Origin: Pseudonocardiales bacterium | GTDB taxonomy: Bacteria; Actinomycetota; Actinomycetes; Mycobacteriales; Jatrophihabitantaceae | Direction: 5' to 3' | DNA length: 52,677 nucleotides | Assembly (NCBI GenBank): GCA_003243915.1 | Contig: QHCC01000041.1 | Location: 397-53,073 of the forward strand | Shown here: piece by piece, positions 16,709 through 24,078 of the stretch | Layout of the letters: every line of letters begins with the position of its first letter | How positions within the stretch are numbered: the stretch's first letter is position 1 | Made by a program: the position numbers and the translations under genes | The notes under the pieces: generated by a model | Databases searched by the model: none | What the model was told of the DNA's origin: nothing | What the model saw: only the letters and a program-made list of their open reading frames with translations

Positions 16709-18472
16709 CTAGTTCCTCAACAGCTTGCGGATCTCATCGCGGACTTGGTGGCCGTATCCAGCAGTGAGGTCCGAGTTCGCCCCGTCGCCGAGGTAGGCCG
16801 TCAGGTTGCCGTCCGCTGAGATGAAATAGATCCCTGTGCTGTGTTCGATCATCCCGACGCTCGGGACGGCGACGGCCACGCCGTAGGACGCCAGCACGGC
16901 CTGCAGGCTCGCGGCCGATCCAGTCAGGAAATGCCAGTTCGGCAGCTCGCCCAAGCCGTGCGACGCAGTGAACGCGGCGACATCGGAGACATTATGAAAG
17001 ACGGGGTTGGTGTCGATCGCCACCAACTCGACGCGTTCGGCGAGTGAACCGATCTCGGCGTCCGCGAGCGCAAGCTGATTGGCGATGACCGGGCACTCGT
17101 CACTGCAAACGGGGTCCAAGAAGGTCACCAGCGTCACCTTGCCCCGCAAGTCCGCCATCGACAGGGAGCGCCCATTCTGATCGGTCAAGTCGAAGCTCGG
17201 CGCGGGGCGATGGGTGAGCGCCACCACCCCGCCGTCGCTGTCAGCGGCGACCGCAGCGGCGTCGGGCGGGCCGAGCAGAAGACCGGCGAGCAGCAAGGGG
17301 ACAGCAACAACGGCGCCTACCCCGAGTGCGGCCACCGTGCAGAGGAGTGGTTCCCGCAACCGGCGCAGCCGAGGCGACCACACCGACGAAGCGACTGCCC
17401 GAGATCGGGCGGCGCTTGACAAGGACCAATCGGGCAGAGCCGTTGCGAGCAGTACGCCGAGGGGCAACGCGGTATCGGGATCCGTCCCGGTGCCGCCAAG
17501 GACTCCGAAATCCTGCCCCAGCCACCACGTCGCGGCGCACAGGACCAATCCAGCAACGATGTACCGGGATCGCGCGCTCACGCACAAGCCGACCCCGACC
17601 CAGAGGAGGATGGCAATCAATGCGGCATTGACCACCGCGGGGTGAGACTGACTCAACGTCGCGACGGTCGCAATCGGTCGCCTCAGTAGCGTCGGCTGCG
17701 TCATCTCAGCATTACTGACGAATGGTTGCGACAGCCCGGCGGCGGACCAGGATCCCTCCCACGGAAGGGCCTGTAGACCCGCGCCCAGCAGAACCCAGAT
17801 GCCGACGGCTCGGCGCACCAGGCGGGTGCACCGGCCCGATCTCCACCACTGCCAAGGGGCGAGCAGCAGCCCGCCAGCGAGCGCGTATACGAGGACAGCG
17901 CCCGGAGCACCGCCCAGCCAGGAGGCGCCTGGCGCCAGTACCCCGCCCAGAAATTCTCCTACCACCCAGACCCACAAGCTCCACGCCACCGAGAGACCCA
18001 GACTCGCTCTGCTGAGAATTCCCCGACCCCCGAGCAAGATGAGCAGCCCCAAGCCAACCTGGACCCACACCGTGACAGCGTCTGCAGCGACGGGGTGACT
18101 CGTCCACATCCGCGCCAACGGCTGCACGACGTCCGCCAGCCACGGCGGACTCGAGGCGAGCCCCGGCGCGATCACGCGCCGGATGAAACCACCTGGCATC
18201 TGCCGCTGTGCCTGGAGTAGCCCGTCGATGATCCACAGCAGACCAAAACACGTACGAAGGAAGCGGCGGGCGGATGGCTCGGTTCGGGAATCGGCAGGTA
18301 CGCCGAACAATACGGCGTTCACCCGCCCCGACGCTTCGGCATGACGCCAGCCAAATAGCAGCACCAGTATGCCCGCGGCCAACGCTGCGATCGTCAGCAA
18401 CGCCGCGCTGTGCAAAAGCAGGGAGAAGAGCTGCGGGCTGAGATCTGCGAGCGGTCCTTCCGGCGTGGGCAC
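16709..18472 (-). CDS. Polytopic membrane protein fused to a Sco1/SenC copper chaperone domain (587 aa)
   Basis: Residues 1 to about 400 contain roughly nine hydrophobic helices, including FLRTCFGLLWIIDGLLQAQRQ. From about residue 425 there is a complete Sco domain: PAPSFDLTDQNGRSLSMADL, the copper-binding CxxxC of DPVCSDECPV, and the distal His in MIEHSTGIYFI. Sco proteins deliver copper to CuA or reduce its cysteines; here the domain should face outside. Fusion to a large membrane module is unusual compared with the normal single-helix anchor. It is probably the first gene of a leftward operon with the Asp-box lipoprotein, convergent with the oxidase operon. Confidence 0.85.
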   Translation of the reverse strand: MPTPEGPLADLSPQLFSLLLHSAALLTIAALAAGILVLLFGWRHAEASGRVNAVLFGVPADSRTEPSARRFLRTCFGLLWIIDGLLQAQRQMPGGFIRRVIAPGLASSPPWLADVVQPLARMWTSHPVAADAVTVWVQVGLGLLILLGGRGILSRASLGLSVAWSLWVWVVGEFLGGVLAPGASWLGGAPGAVLVYALAGGLLLAPWQWWRSGRCTRLVRRAVGIWVLLGAGLQALPWEGSWSAAGLSQPFVSNAEMTQPTLLRRPIATVATLSQSHPAVVNAALIAILLWVGVGLCVSARSRYIVAGLVLCAATWWLGQDFGVLGGTGTDPDTALPLGVLLATALPDWSLSSAARSRAVASSVWSPRLRRLREPLLCTVAALGVGAVVAVPLLLAGLLLGPPDAAAVAADSDGGVVALTHRPAPSFDLTDQNGRSLSMADLRGKVTLVTFLDPVCSDECPVIANQLALADAEIGSLAERVELVAIDTNPVFHNVSDVAAFTASHGLGELPNWHFLTGSAASLQAVLASYGVAVAVPSVGMIEHSTGIYFISADGNLTAYLGDGANSDLTAGYGHQVRDEIRKLLRN

Positions 18473-18726
18473 TTATGGAGTCCACAAGACGGCAAGCGGC
18501 CTCACGTCACGTCCACCGGGAGCCGGGGGTGGTGCCTGCATGGCCATCTCCAGACGCCGGCCGTCGCGTACTGCGGGTTCTTCGATCTTATCGATTCGCG
18601 GGACCGCTGCAAACACTTCGCCCCCTCGGTTGATCGCCCGACACACACGTCAACCGCACGCGATTCACCAGTGGAATCACAGGGCCAGTAGCAAGAGGGA
18701 CCATACGCCGGATTGATCGACGCATT

Positions 18727-19842
18727 CTAGTTCTCGACATTTGAGAGCACTTGAGGCGTCCGCACGACCTGCAGCGTGGGGCGCTCAATCGGCTCGTGGC
18801 GCGGCGGAGCGGTGCGGCGGCCGTGCGGTATTCGAATTGTGACGCGCGTCCCCGATCCCAATGAGCTGGCGACGTGCAAAGTGCCACGCCATGCCTCAAC
18901 AACAGCGCGCACGATGGTCAGGCCCAGACCGCTACCAGCCCGCTCACCCGCGTTTGTGCTGATGTGGAACAGGTCGGTGACGTGGGCGAGATCCTCGGGC
19001 GGAATCCCGGCACCGGAATCCTCGACGGAGATGATGACTTGGTGATCCTCGCTCCAGGCATCGACCGATATCGAATCGCCTGGTCCAGTGAACTTGACCG
19101 CGTTCTCGATGAGACAATCCAATGCGGCCTCCAGGCGCTCGGCATCAGCGAGGATAGTGCCAGCCGTGCAAGACTCCGCCCACTCGCGAGCCACCCCCGT
19201 CTCCCATCTGAGCACCACCGCCTCAATCACCGCAGCGACATCGACCGGTTGTAGAGGTGACGTAGCGTCCACCCGCACGAGGGTCATAAGGTTGGTGGCC
19301 AGGACCGAAGCCTTGTCCAATTCGCTCAAGACCAATTGGGCGTCGCGCTCGGTCCGCTCGTCGGTCGCGCCATCGTGGATCAGATCCGTGAAGCCACGGG
19401 CGATCGTCAACCGGGTGCGCAGCTCGTGGGAGCCGAAGCGGGTCGCAAGCTCGCGGTTTCGGGCCCGCACACTCTCACTCTCGCGCAGCTCGGCGATGCG
19501 AAGCTGGGCGGCCTGGTGGCGGTTGACGTGCCAAATCAGCATTGAAGCGATCACCGCCATCAGGAGGATCTCGGCGCATTCCTCCCAGCCGATTATTCCT
19601 CTCGCTGCATCCTTGATCAGGGGAACGCCGGTTACGACAGTGATCGCCGAAAACGTCAACCACGTCGTCGCAGGTGACCATCGGGCCAGGCCATAGAGAA
19701 ACGCAAAGCTCGCCCAGATCAGGTGGTACGGGATCGTCTCCTCGCCCGGCAAGAGGAACATGAGTGCAGCGTTCGGGACGGCGAAGCAGAGCCATCCTGT
19801 TGCTAGCAGCGCTTTAGCACGCGACGAGCCGATAACCAACAT
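18727..19842 (-). CDS. Sensor histidine kinase (371 aa)
   Basis: The N-terminal about 105 residues hold four hydrophobic helices (a MASE-like membrane input of no named family). The dimerisation H-box is SHELRTRLTIARG, where the usual Pro after HELRT is Arg. The ATPase domain shows IENAVKF (N-box), EDSGAGIPPED (G1) and GSGLGLTIV (G2). All catalytic elements are present. Its start overlaps the response regulator stop by 29 bp, so the pair is coupled. It could respond to a membrane or respiratory signal given the neighbouring oxidase genes, but no target sites are known. Confidence 0.93.
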   Translation of the reverse strand: MLVIGSSRAKALLATGWLCFAVPNAALMFLLPGEETIPYHLIWASFAFLYGLARWSPATTWLTFSAITVVTGVPLIKDAARGIIGWEECAEILLMAVIASMLIWHVNRHQAAQLRIAELRESESVRARNRELATRFGSHELRTRLTIARGFTDLIHDGATDERTERDAQLVLSELDKASVLATNLMTLVRVDATSPLQPVDVAAVIEAVVLRWETGVAREWAESCTAGTILADAERLEAALDCLIENAVKFTGPGDSISVDAWSEDHQVIISVEDSGAGIPPEDLAHVTDLFHISTNAGERAGSGLGLTIVRAVVEAWRGTLHVASSLGSGTRVTIRIPHGRRTAPPRHEPIERPTLQVVRTPQVLSNVEN

Positions 19843-20485
19843 TTCTCACCGTTTCGATGGTGTCCGGTGCCAATTTGGCGCGCAGCCGACCAACATATAC
19901 GTCGACCACATTGGTCCCCGGATCGAAATTTACTCCCCACACCTCGGCGAGCAAATCCTCCCGGGAGCAGGTTTCGCCCTTATGCTGCAACAGGTGAGTG
20001 AGCAACGTGAATTCACGTTGCGAGAGCGAAATCCGCTGATCATTTATTACCAGTTCCTGGCGGTTAACGTCGAGGCAGCCGACCGAGTCGATGGGCACGA
20101 ACGGTGAACTAGGAGTTCTGACGTTGTCGTCTCGAAGACGTAGCCGTACTCGGGCGAGCAGTTCCGCATTCACGAACGGCTTCGGTACGAAATCGACGGC
20201 CCCGCCATTGAGAGCCCCAACCCGCCTGCTCACTTCGAGGACTGAGGACAGGATTAGCACCCGGGCACTGGGCCGGGAGGCCAGGAGCATGTGTAGGACC
20301 TCCTCGCCGGACTGATCAGGGAGCATCAGGTCGAGAACAACCAAGTCGTGGTCGGTGGCGAGCGCGGCGTTTAGACCCTGCGAGCCGGTGGACGCGCTCG
20401 TTATGTGGTAGCCCGCGTCTTCAAACAGCCGTTCGAGCAACGCTCGCAAACGCGGCTCATCTTCGATGAGCAATATGTTCGCCAC
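19814..20485 (-). CDS. OmpR/PhoB-family response regulator (223 aa)
   Basis: An N-terminal receiver domain has the acidic pocket (LLIEDEP), phospho-acceptor Asp52 in VVLDLMLPDQSG and Lys in VPKPF. The C-terminal winged helix (about 130-222) has SQREFTLLTHLLQHKG and VVDVYVGRLRAKL and ends ETVRNVGYRLVAC. It begins with GTG and precedes the kinase in the same operon, the usual order. No inverted or direct repeats upstream stand out as an autoregulatory site. Confidence 0.93.
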   Translation of the reverse strand: MANILLIEDEPRLRALLERLFEDAGYHITSASTGSQGLNAALATDHDLVVLDLMLPDQSGEEVLHMLLASRPSARVLILSSVLEVSRRVGALNGGAVDFVPKPFVNAELLARVRLRLRDDNVRTPSSPFVPIDSVGCLDVNRQELVINDQRISLSQREFTLLTHLLQHKGETCSREDLLAEVWGVNFDPGTNVVDVYVGRLRAKLAPDTIETVRNVGYRLVAC

Positions 20486-20780
20486 CGCAAGCCCCCGATG
20501 TGGATATAGAAGTAGTCAACCCGGAAGTGACGGGAGGCACAAGGGCGATCGTGGCTGCGCCGGCGATTGTCCCGATTCAGGGTGATTCTGACTGGGTCGC
20601 GGCTGGGCGCGGGAGGCGAACCGGCTCGGCTCCAGGTCGCGTTGCGAGCGCGCGCCACGAATCCGGCTCCGGGACGGCCATTCTCGGCACGCTGACCGCG
20701 GCCGGCGAACCGGCGAATCCTGCTGGATGTCTCGCCTCGCCGGGCAGCGCGGCCGAGCTGACCCCGATCCGACGGGCGCG
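20486..20780. other. Intergenic region upstream of the two-component operon
   Basis: This 295-bp gap between the response regulator start and the LLM oxidoreductase stop must hold the two-component promoter; TTGACT and TATATC occur near 20502-20522 on the minus strand but at poor spacing. Open frames here are shadows without motifs. Confidence 0.5.
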
Positions 20781-21618
20781 TCACGTCATCAGCACATTCG
20801 CCAACTGGCGGTAGCCGTCGATCGGGTCGACACCGTTCTCGGTTATGAGCTGGATCGCGACGTGGTCGGCACCGGCGTCGAGGTGCTGCTCGACGCGCGC
20901 GGCGGCAGTCTGCGCGTCTCCCCGGCCGACGAGTGCGTCGATGAGCTCGTCGCTGCCGCCCTCGGCGAAGTCGTCATCGCTCCAGCCGAGGCGTCGCAGG
21001 TTGGCGAGGTAGTTGGTCAGCTCGAGGTAGGGCTTGGCCACCACCCGCCTGCCGAGGTCTCTTGCCTTGAGCGGGTCAGCCTCGACCACAATCTTCTGCT
21101 CCGGCGCGAGCAGGGCGTCCTTGCCGAGCAGTTCGCGGGCTCGACGGGTGTGCTCGGGTGTGGTCAGGTACGGGTGCGCGCCCGCGCTGCGATCTCTGGC
21201 CAGCGTAAGCACCTTCGGCCCAAGAGCAGCGAGCGCACGCTCGTCCTGCGGGACCCCCCCCGTCGTCGAGGACGTCGAGGTATTCGACGAGGCTGCGGTA
21301 CGGGTGCTGGTAGTCGCCGACCGCCTCCGGATGGCCTACGCCGACACCGAGCAGGAAGCGGCCGGGAAAGGCGGCGGTGATGCGGTGGTGTGACCTCGCG
21401 ACCGTCGGGGCGTCGGCGGTCCAGATGTTGACGATGCCGGTGGCGAGTACCAACGTCTCGGTCGCGGCCAGCAGGTCATCGACGATGCGCAGGTCGCCGC
21501 CGGGGGAGCCACCGATCCAGATGGCGCCGTAACCCAGTGACTCGACTTCGCTCGCGAGCTCGGCGCTCAGTCTCGTCGAGTGTGCCCAGACTCCGATCCT
21601 GCCGAGACTTGGTCGCAC
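20781..21618 (-). pseudogene. LLM-class F420-dependent oxidoreductase, frameshifted at a C8/G8 run
   Basis: The N-terminal part (SLGRIGVWAHSTR, ending DVLDDGG) and the C-terminal part (PKVLTLARDRSAGAHPYL to the end) lie in different frames. They join perfectly if one base is removed from the run of eight C at 21254-21261: the bridge then reads DDGGVPQDERALAALGPKV. The joined product would be a bacterial luciferase-like TIM-barrel enzyme of about 278 residues, a family that uses F420 or FMN; the sequence motif GRFLLGVGVGHPEAV is typical. GTG at 21618 is preferred because AGAGGA precedes it by 6 nt. This may be a real mutation, slip-strand variation or a sequencing error. Confidence 0.85.
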
Positions 21619-21709
21619 GAGGTGTCCTCTCATCAGCAACGTCCTAACAGGACGACGTCTCGGACGCCCGCCACATTCCCGGCGGACCTCGCATGGCCAT
21701 CGGGCCGAC

Positions 21710-21715
21710 TACGGT
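21710..21715 (+). promoter_or_regulatory. -10 box for leaderless xthA
   Basis: TACGGT is followed by 7 nt and the GTG at 21723; no Shine-Dalgarno sequence. Confidence 0.45.
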
Positions 21716-21722
21716 TGCTCGG

Positions 21723-22586
21723 GTGCGGGTAGCGACCTGGAACGTGAACTCGGTGCGGCAGCGGACGCCGCGGCTGCTGCCGTGGCTGGACGAGCGTCAG
21801 CCCGATGTGCTGTGCCTGCAAGAGACGAAGCTCGCCGATGATGCGTTTCTCGATTTGCTCGGCGCCGAGTTCGATCGCCGTGGGTACGCGGTCGCCTACC
21901 ACGGTGAGGCGCAATGGAACGGAGTCGCGATCCTGTCCCGGGTAGGCCTGGACGAGGTGGTACCCGGTCTGGCCGGTGCGCCCGGATTCCCTGGTCCCGA
22001 GGCGCGGGCAGTGGCCGCCACCTGCGGCGCAGTCCGGGTGCACTCGGTGTATGTGCCCAACGGGCGGGTCCCCGACTCCGATCACTACGTCTACAAGCTG
22101 GCGTGGCTCGCCGCTTTGCGCGAAGCCGTGGCGGCCGGCCCGTCGGATGTGCTGGTCTGCGGCGACATGAATATCGCACCGACGGATGCCGACGTGTTCG
22201 ACCCGCAGGCCTACGTCGGCCAGACTCACGTCACCGAACCGGAGCGTGCAGCGCTGGCCCAGCTCCAGAATCTGGGTTTGCGTGATGTCGTGCGCGAGCG
22301 TTGGCCGGCCGAGCGGGTGTTCACCTACTGGGACTACCGCGCGGGAATGTTCCACCAAGACCTGGGCATGCGCATCGATCTGGTCCTGGCCAACGTCGCG
22401 GTAGCCGACCGAGTACGGGCAGCGTGGGTGGACCGCCATGCCCGCAAGGGAGCCGGGCCGAGCGATCACGCACCGGTCATCGTCGACCTCGATGACGCAC
22501 CGGACGGCGATATCGGCCCGGTCGTGCCCCCGCCCTCGGCGCCGCGCCGGGCCCGTCGCCCCGTGACATTGCCGCAATCCAGGTGA
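21723..22586 (+). CDS. xthA: Exodeoxyribonuclease III / AP endonuclease (287 aa)
   Basis: An exonuclease-endonuclease-phosphatase fold enzyme of base-excision repair that cleaves at abasic sites and trims 3' blocking groups. Motifs in order: RVATWNVNSVRQR, LCLQETKL (metal Glu), the catalytic Tyr in VYVPNGR, CGDMNIAPTDAD (Asp/Asn), YWDYRAGMFHQDLGMRIDLVL and the terminal GPSDHAPVIVDL (catalytic His). Length is normal with a short Pro/Arg-rich tail. GTG at 21723 gives the standard N-terminus and lies 7 nt after a -10 box; ATG at 21693 would add 10 residues. Divergent from the LLM gene by about 100 bp. Confidence 0.94.
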   Translation: MRVATWNVNSVRQRTPRLLPWLDERQPDVLCLQETKLADDAFLDLLGAEFDRRGYAVAYHGEAQWNGVAILSRVGLDEVVPGLAGAPGFPGPEARAVAATCGAVRVHSVYVPNGRVPDSDHYVYKLAWLAALREAVAAGPSDVLVCGDMNIAPTDADVFDPQAYVGQTHVTEPERAALAQLQNLGLRDVVRERWPAERVFTYWDYRAGMFHQDLGMRIDLVLANVAVADRVRAAWVDRHARKGAGPSDHAPVIVDLDDAPDGDIGPVVPPPSAPRRARRPVTLPQSR

Positions 22587-22652
22587 CCGCACGCGGACGT
22601 GAGCCCTGCCGGTGTCGCGCAAGGGATCGGCGCGGCGTCATATGCACCGTTC

Positions 22653-22658
22653 TACGCT
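22653..22658 (+). promoter_or_regulatory. -10 box for leaderless NIPSNAP gene
   Basis: TACGCT is followed by 6 nt and the ATG at 22665. Confidence 0.4.
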
Positions 22659-22664
22659 GGCGTG

Positions 22665-22985
22665 ATGCTTACCTGCGTCGTGGAGTACACCATCGATGCC
22701 GCGAAGACCGAGGCGTTCGAGCAGTTCGCCAGGACGTGGATCGGTCTGGTGGACAAGCACGGCGGCACCCACCACGGTTACTTCCTGCCGAGCGAGGGGG
22801 CTAGCGACCGCGCCCTCGCCCTGTTCTCGTTCCGGTCGATGGCTGAGTATGAGACCTACCGATCGCGGTTCGGGGTCGATCCGGAATTTGTGGCTGCGGA
22901 CGAGATTCGGGATACGAGCGGCTGTGTGCTGCGCTACGAGCGGTCGTTCATGCGCCCGGTGTTGACTGCATTGGCGCCGGACTAA
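22665..22985 (+). CDS. NIPSNAP-family protein (106 aa)
   Basis: A small dimeric alpha-beta barrel protein; the opening CVVEYTIDAAKTEAFEQFARTWI, the HHGYFLPSEG centre and the RSRFGVDPEF segment match the bacterial NIPSNAP group. Members are often found beside redox or catabolic genes and have no assigned reaction. Two adjacent starts exist (GTG 22662, ATG 22665); ATG is chosen because it fits the family and the -10 spacing. It ends 67 bp from the convergent AHSA1 gene. Confidence 0.8.
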   Translation: MLTCVVEYTIDAAKTEAFEQFARTWIGLVDKHGGTHHGYFLPSEGASDRALALFSFRSMAEYETYRSRFGVDPEFVAADEIRDTSGCVLRYERSFMRPVLTALAPD

Positions 22986-23052
22986 CGCCGACGCCGCACC
23001 ACCTGATCGCTGACCGGGCGGGCAGTGAACCGGTATGCGCGCGGTCGCCTGC

Positions 23053-23547
23053 CTACCCGCTCTCGGTCATCACCAGGCTGTCGATCTGTCCCATCGCGGC
23101 GGTCATGCCCTCCTCCATCCCCATCGCGGCCAGCTGCTCCATGGCCTCGGTGGTCGGGAAGACCGTCGTGACCTGCATCCGCGTCCCGCCTGACTCCTCG
23201 TGCAAGCTGACGCTGATGTTCATGACGGGCATGTCCGGATTGGGATTGCCGTCCGCGTCGGCAAATCCGTCGACGAACTCCAGGTGGTGGGGAGCGTCGA
23301 CGGCCGATACGCGCCACCATCCGTGGTGGGTGTCGCCCTCGGGGCCGGTCATGAAGTAGGTGACGGTGCCGCCCGGGGTGATGTCGTGGCCGACCACGGT
23401 CGCCGGGTAGGTCGGCGGACCCCACCACTTCTCGAGCTGACGCGGGTCCGTCCACACCTGCCATACCCGTGCGCTCGGCGCGTCGAACTGCGCGGTGATC
23501 GTCATCGTCAAGGACTCGGTGTCCTTCTCGACGGAGGTAACGCTCAT
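23053..23547 (-). CDS. SRPBCC/AHSA1-domain protein (164 aa)
   Basis: A helix-grip (START-like) ligand-binding domain of the Aha1-C group: ITAQFDAPSARVWQVWTDPRQLEKWWGPPTYP at residues of about 17-48 is the signature, followed by GWWRVSAVDAPHHLEFVDGF. These proteins bind hydrophobic ligands, and very commonly pair with an ArsR repressor as here. The start overlaps the repressor stop (ATGA), so the two are cotranscribed and coupled. The ligand is unknown. Confidence 0.9.
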   Translation of the reverse strand: MSVTSVEKDTESLTMTITAQFDAPSARVWQVWTDPRQLEKWWGPPTYPATVVGHDITPGGTVTYFMTGPEGDTHHGWWRVSAVDAPHHLEFVDGFADADGNPNPDMPVMNISVSLHEESGGTRMQVTTVFPTTEAMEQLAAMGMEEGMTAAMGQIDSLVMTESG

Positions 23548-23906
23548 GACGTGTCTCCTTTGCTATCGGGAATGGGGGGACTTGTGACAAGGTCTTCGAT
23601 GCGGCCGAGGCGCCCTTGCCACAGCGCCTCGATCTGATCGAGCACACGGTGCGCCTCACGCACGGTGCCCACCTCACCGCGCACGCGCTGCTCCCGCCCC
23701 AGCCGGTGTTTGCTGACCAGGCCAGCGCGTTCGAGCACCGCCACGTGCTTCTGCACTGCGGCGAAGCTCATCGGGTAACGCCGGGCCAGGTCGGACACCG
23801 AGTGCTCGCCCTGCACGACGAGGGCGACGATGTCCCGGCGGGTGGTGTCGGCGAGCGCGTGGAAGACCCGGTCCGCACCCGCGCCGCTCATCCTTTCTAC
23901 AACCAT
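23544..23906 (-). CDS. ArsR-family transcriptional repressor (120 aa)
   Basis: A winged-helix regulator: RVFHALADTTRRDIVALVVQGEHSVSDLARRYPMSFAAVQKHVAVLERAGLV holds the helix-turn-helix and the recognition helix. No cysteine metal site is visible, so it is the non-metal ArsR type that partners AHSA1 proteins. ATG at 23906 lies inside a palindrome and 8 nt downstream of a TAACGT box, which fits a leaderless autorepressed transcript; ATG at 23891 is an alternative with GAAAGG too close to serve it well. Confidence 0.9.
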   Translation of the reverse strand: MVVERMSGAGADRVFHALADTTRRDIVALVVQGEHSVSDLARRYPMSFAAVQKHVAVLERAGLVSKHRLGREQRVRGEVGTVREAHRVLDQIEALWQGRLGRIEDLVTSPPIPDSKGDTS

Positions 23907-23915
23907 ACGGTTGTA
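23898..23915. promoter_or_regulatory. Palindromic operator overlapping the ArsR start codon
   Basis: TACAACC and GGTTGTA are perfect arms around ATAC. On the minus strand the site lies directly after a -10 box (TAACGT, 23920-23915) and covers the ATG, so bound repressor would block initiation of its own operon. Confidence 0.65.
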
Positions 23916-24078
23916 CGTTAGTCGAGGTCGACCTGCCGCGCAAGGGCCGGGCCATCCGAGAAACAGCGCGACTGCGGGAAGCCAACCAGTCGTGATGAGC
24001 AGGTAGCCGCCCACACCGGCAAGCAGGCCGAGCAGGGCTAGATGACGTCGGCGGGAATCTCACCTCGTCGGGAGGGTC

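Noticed and set aside
21633-22622. 329-codon minus-strand frame opposite xthA
   Set aside because: Shadow of the conserved exonuclease III gene; no family signature.
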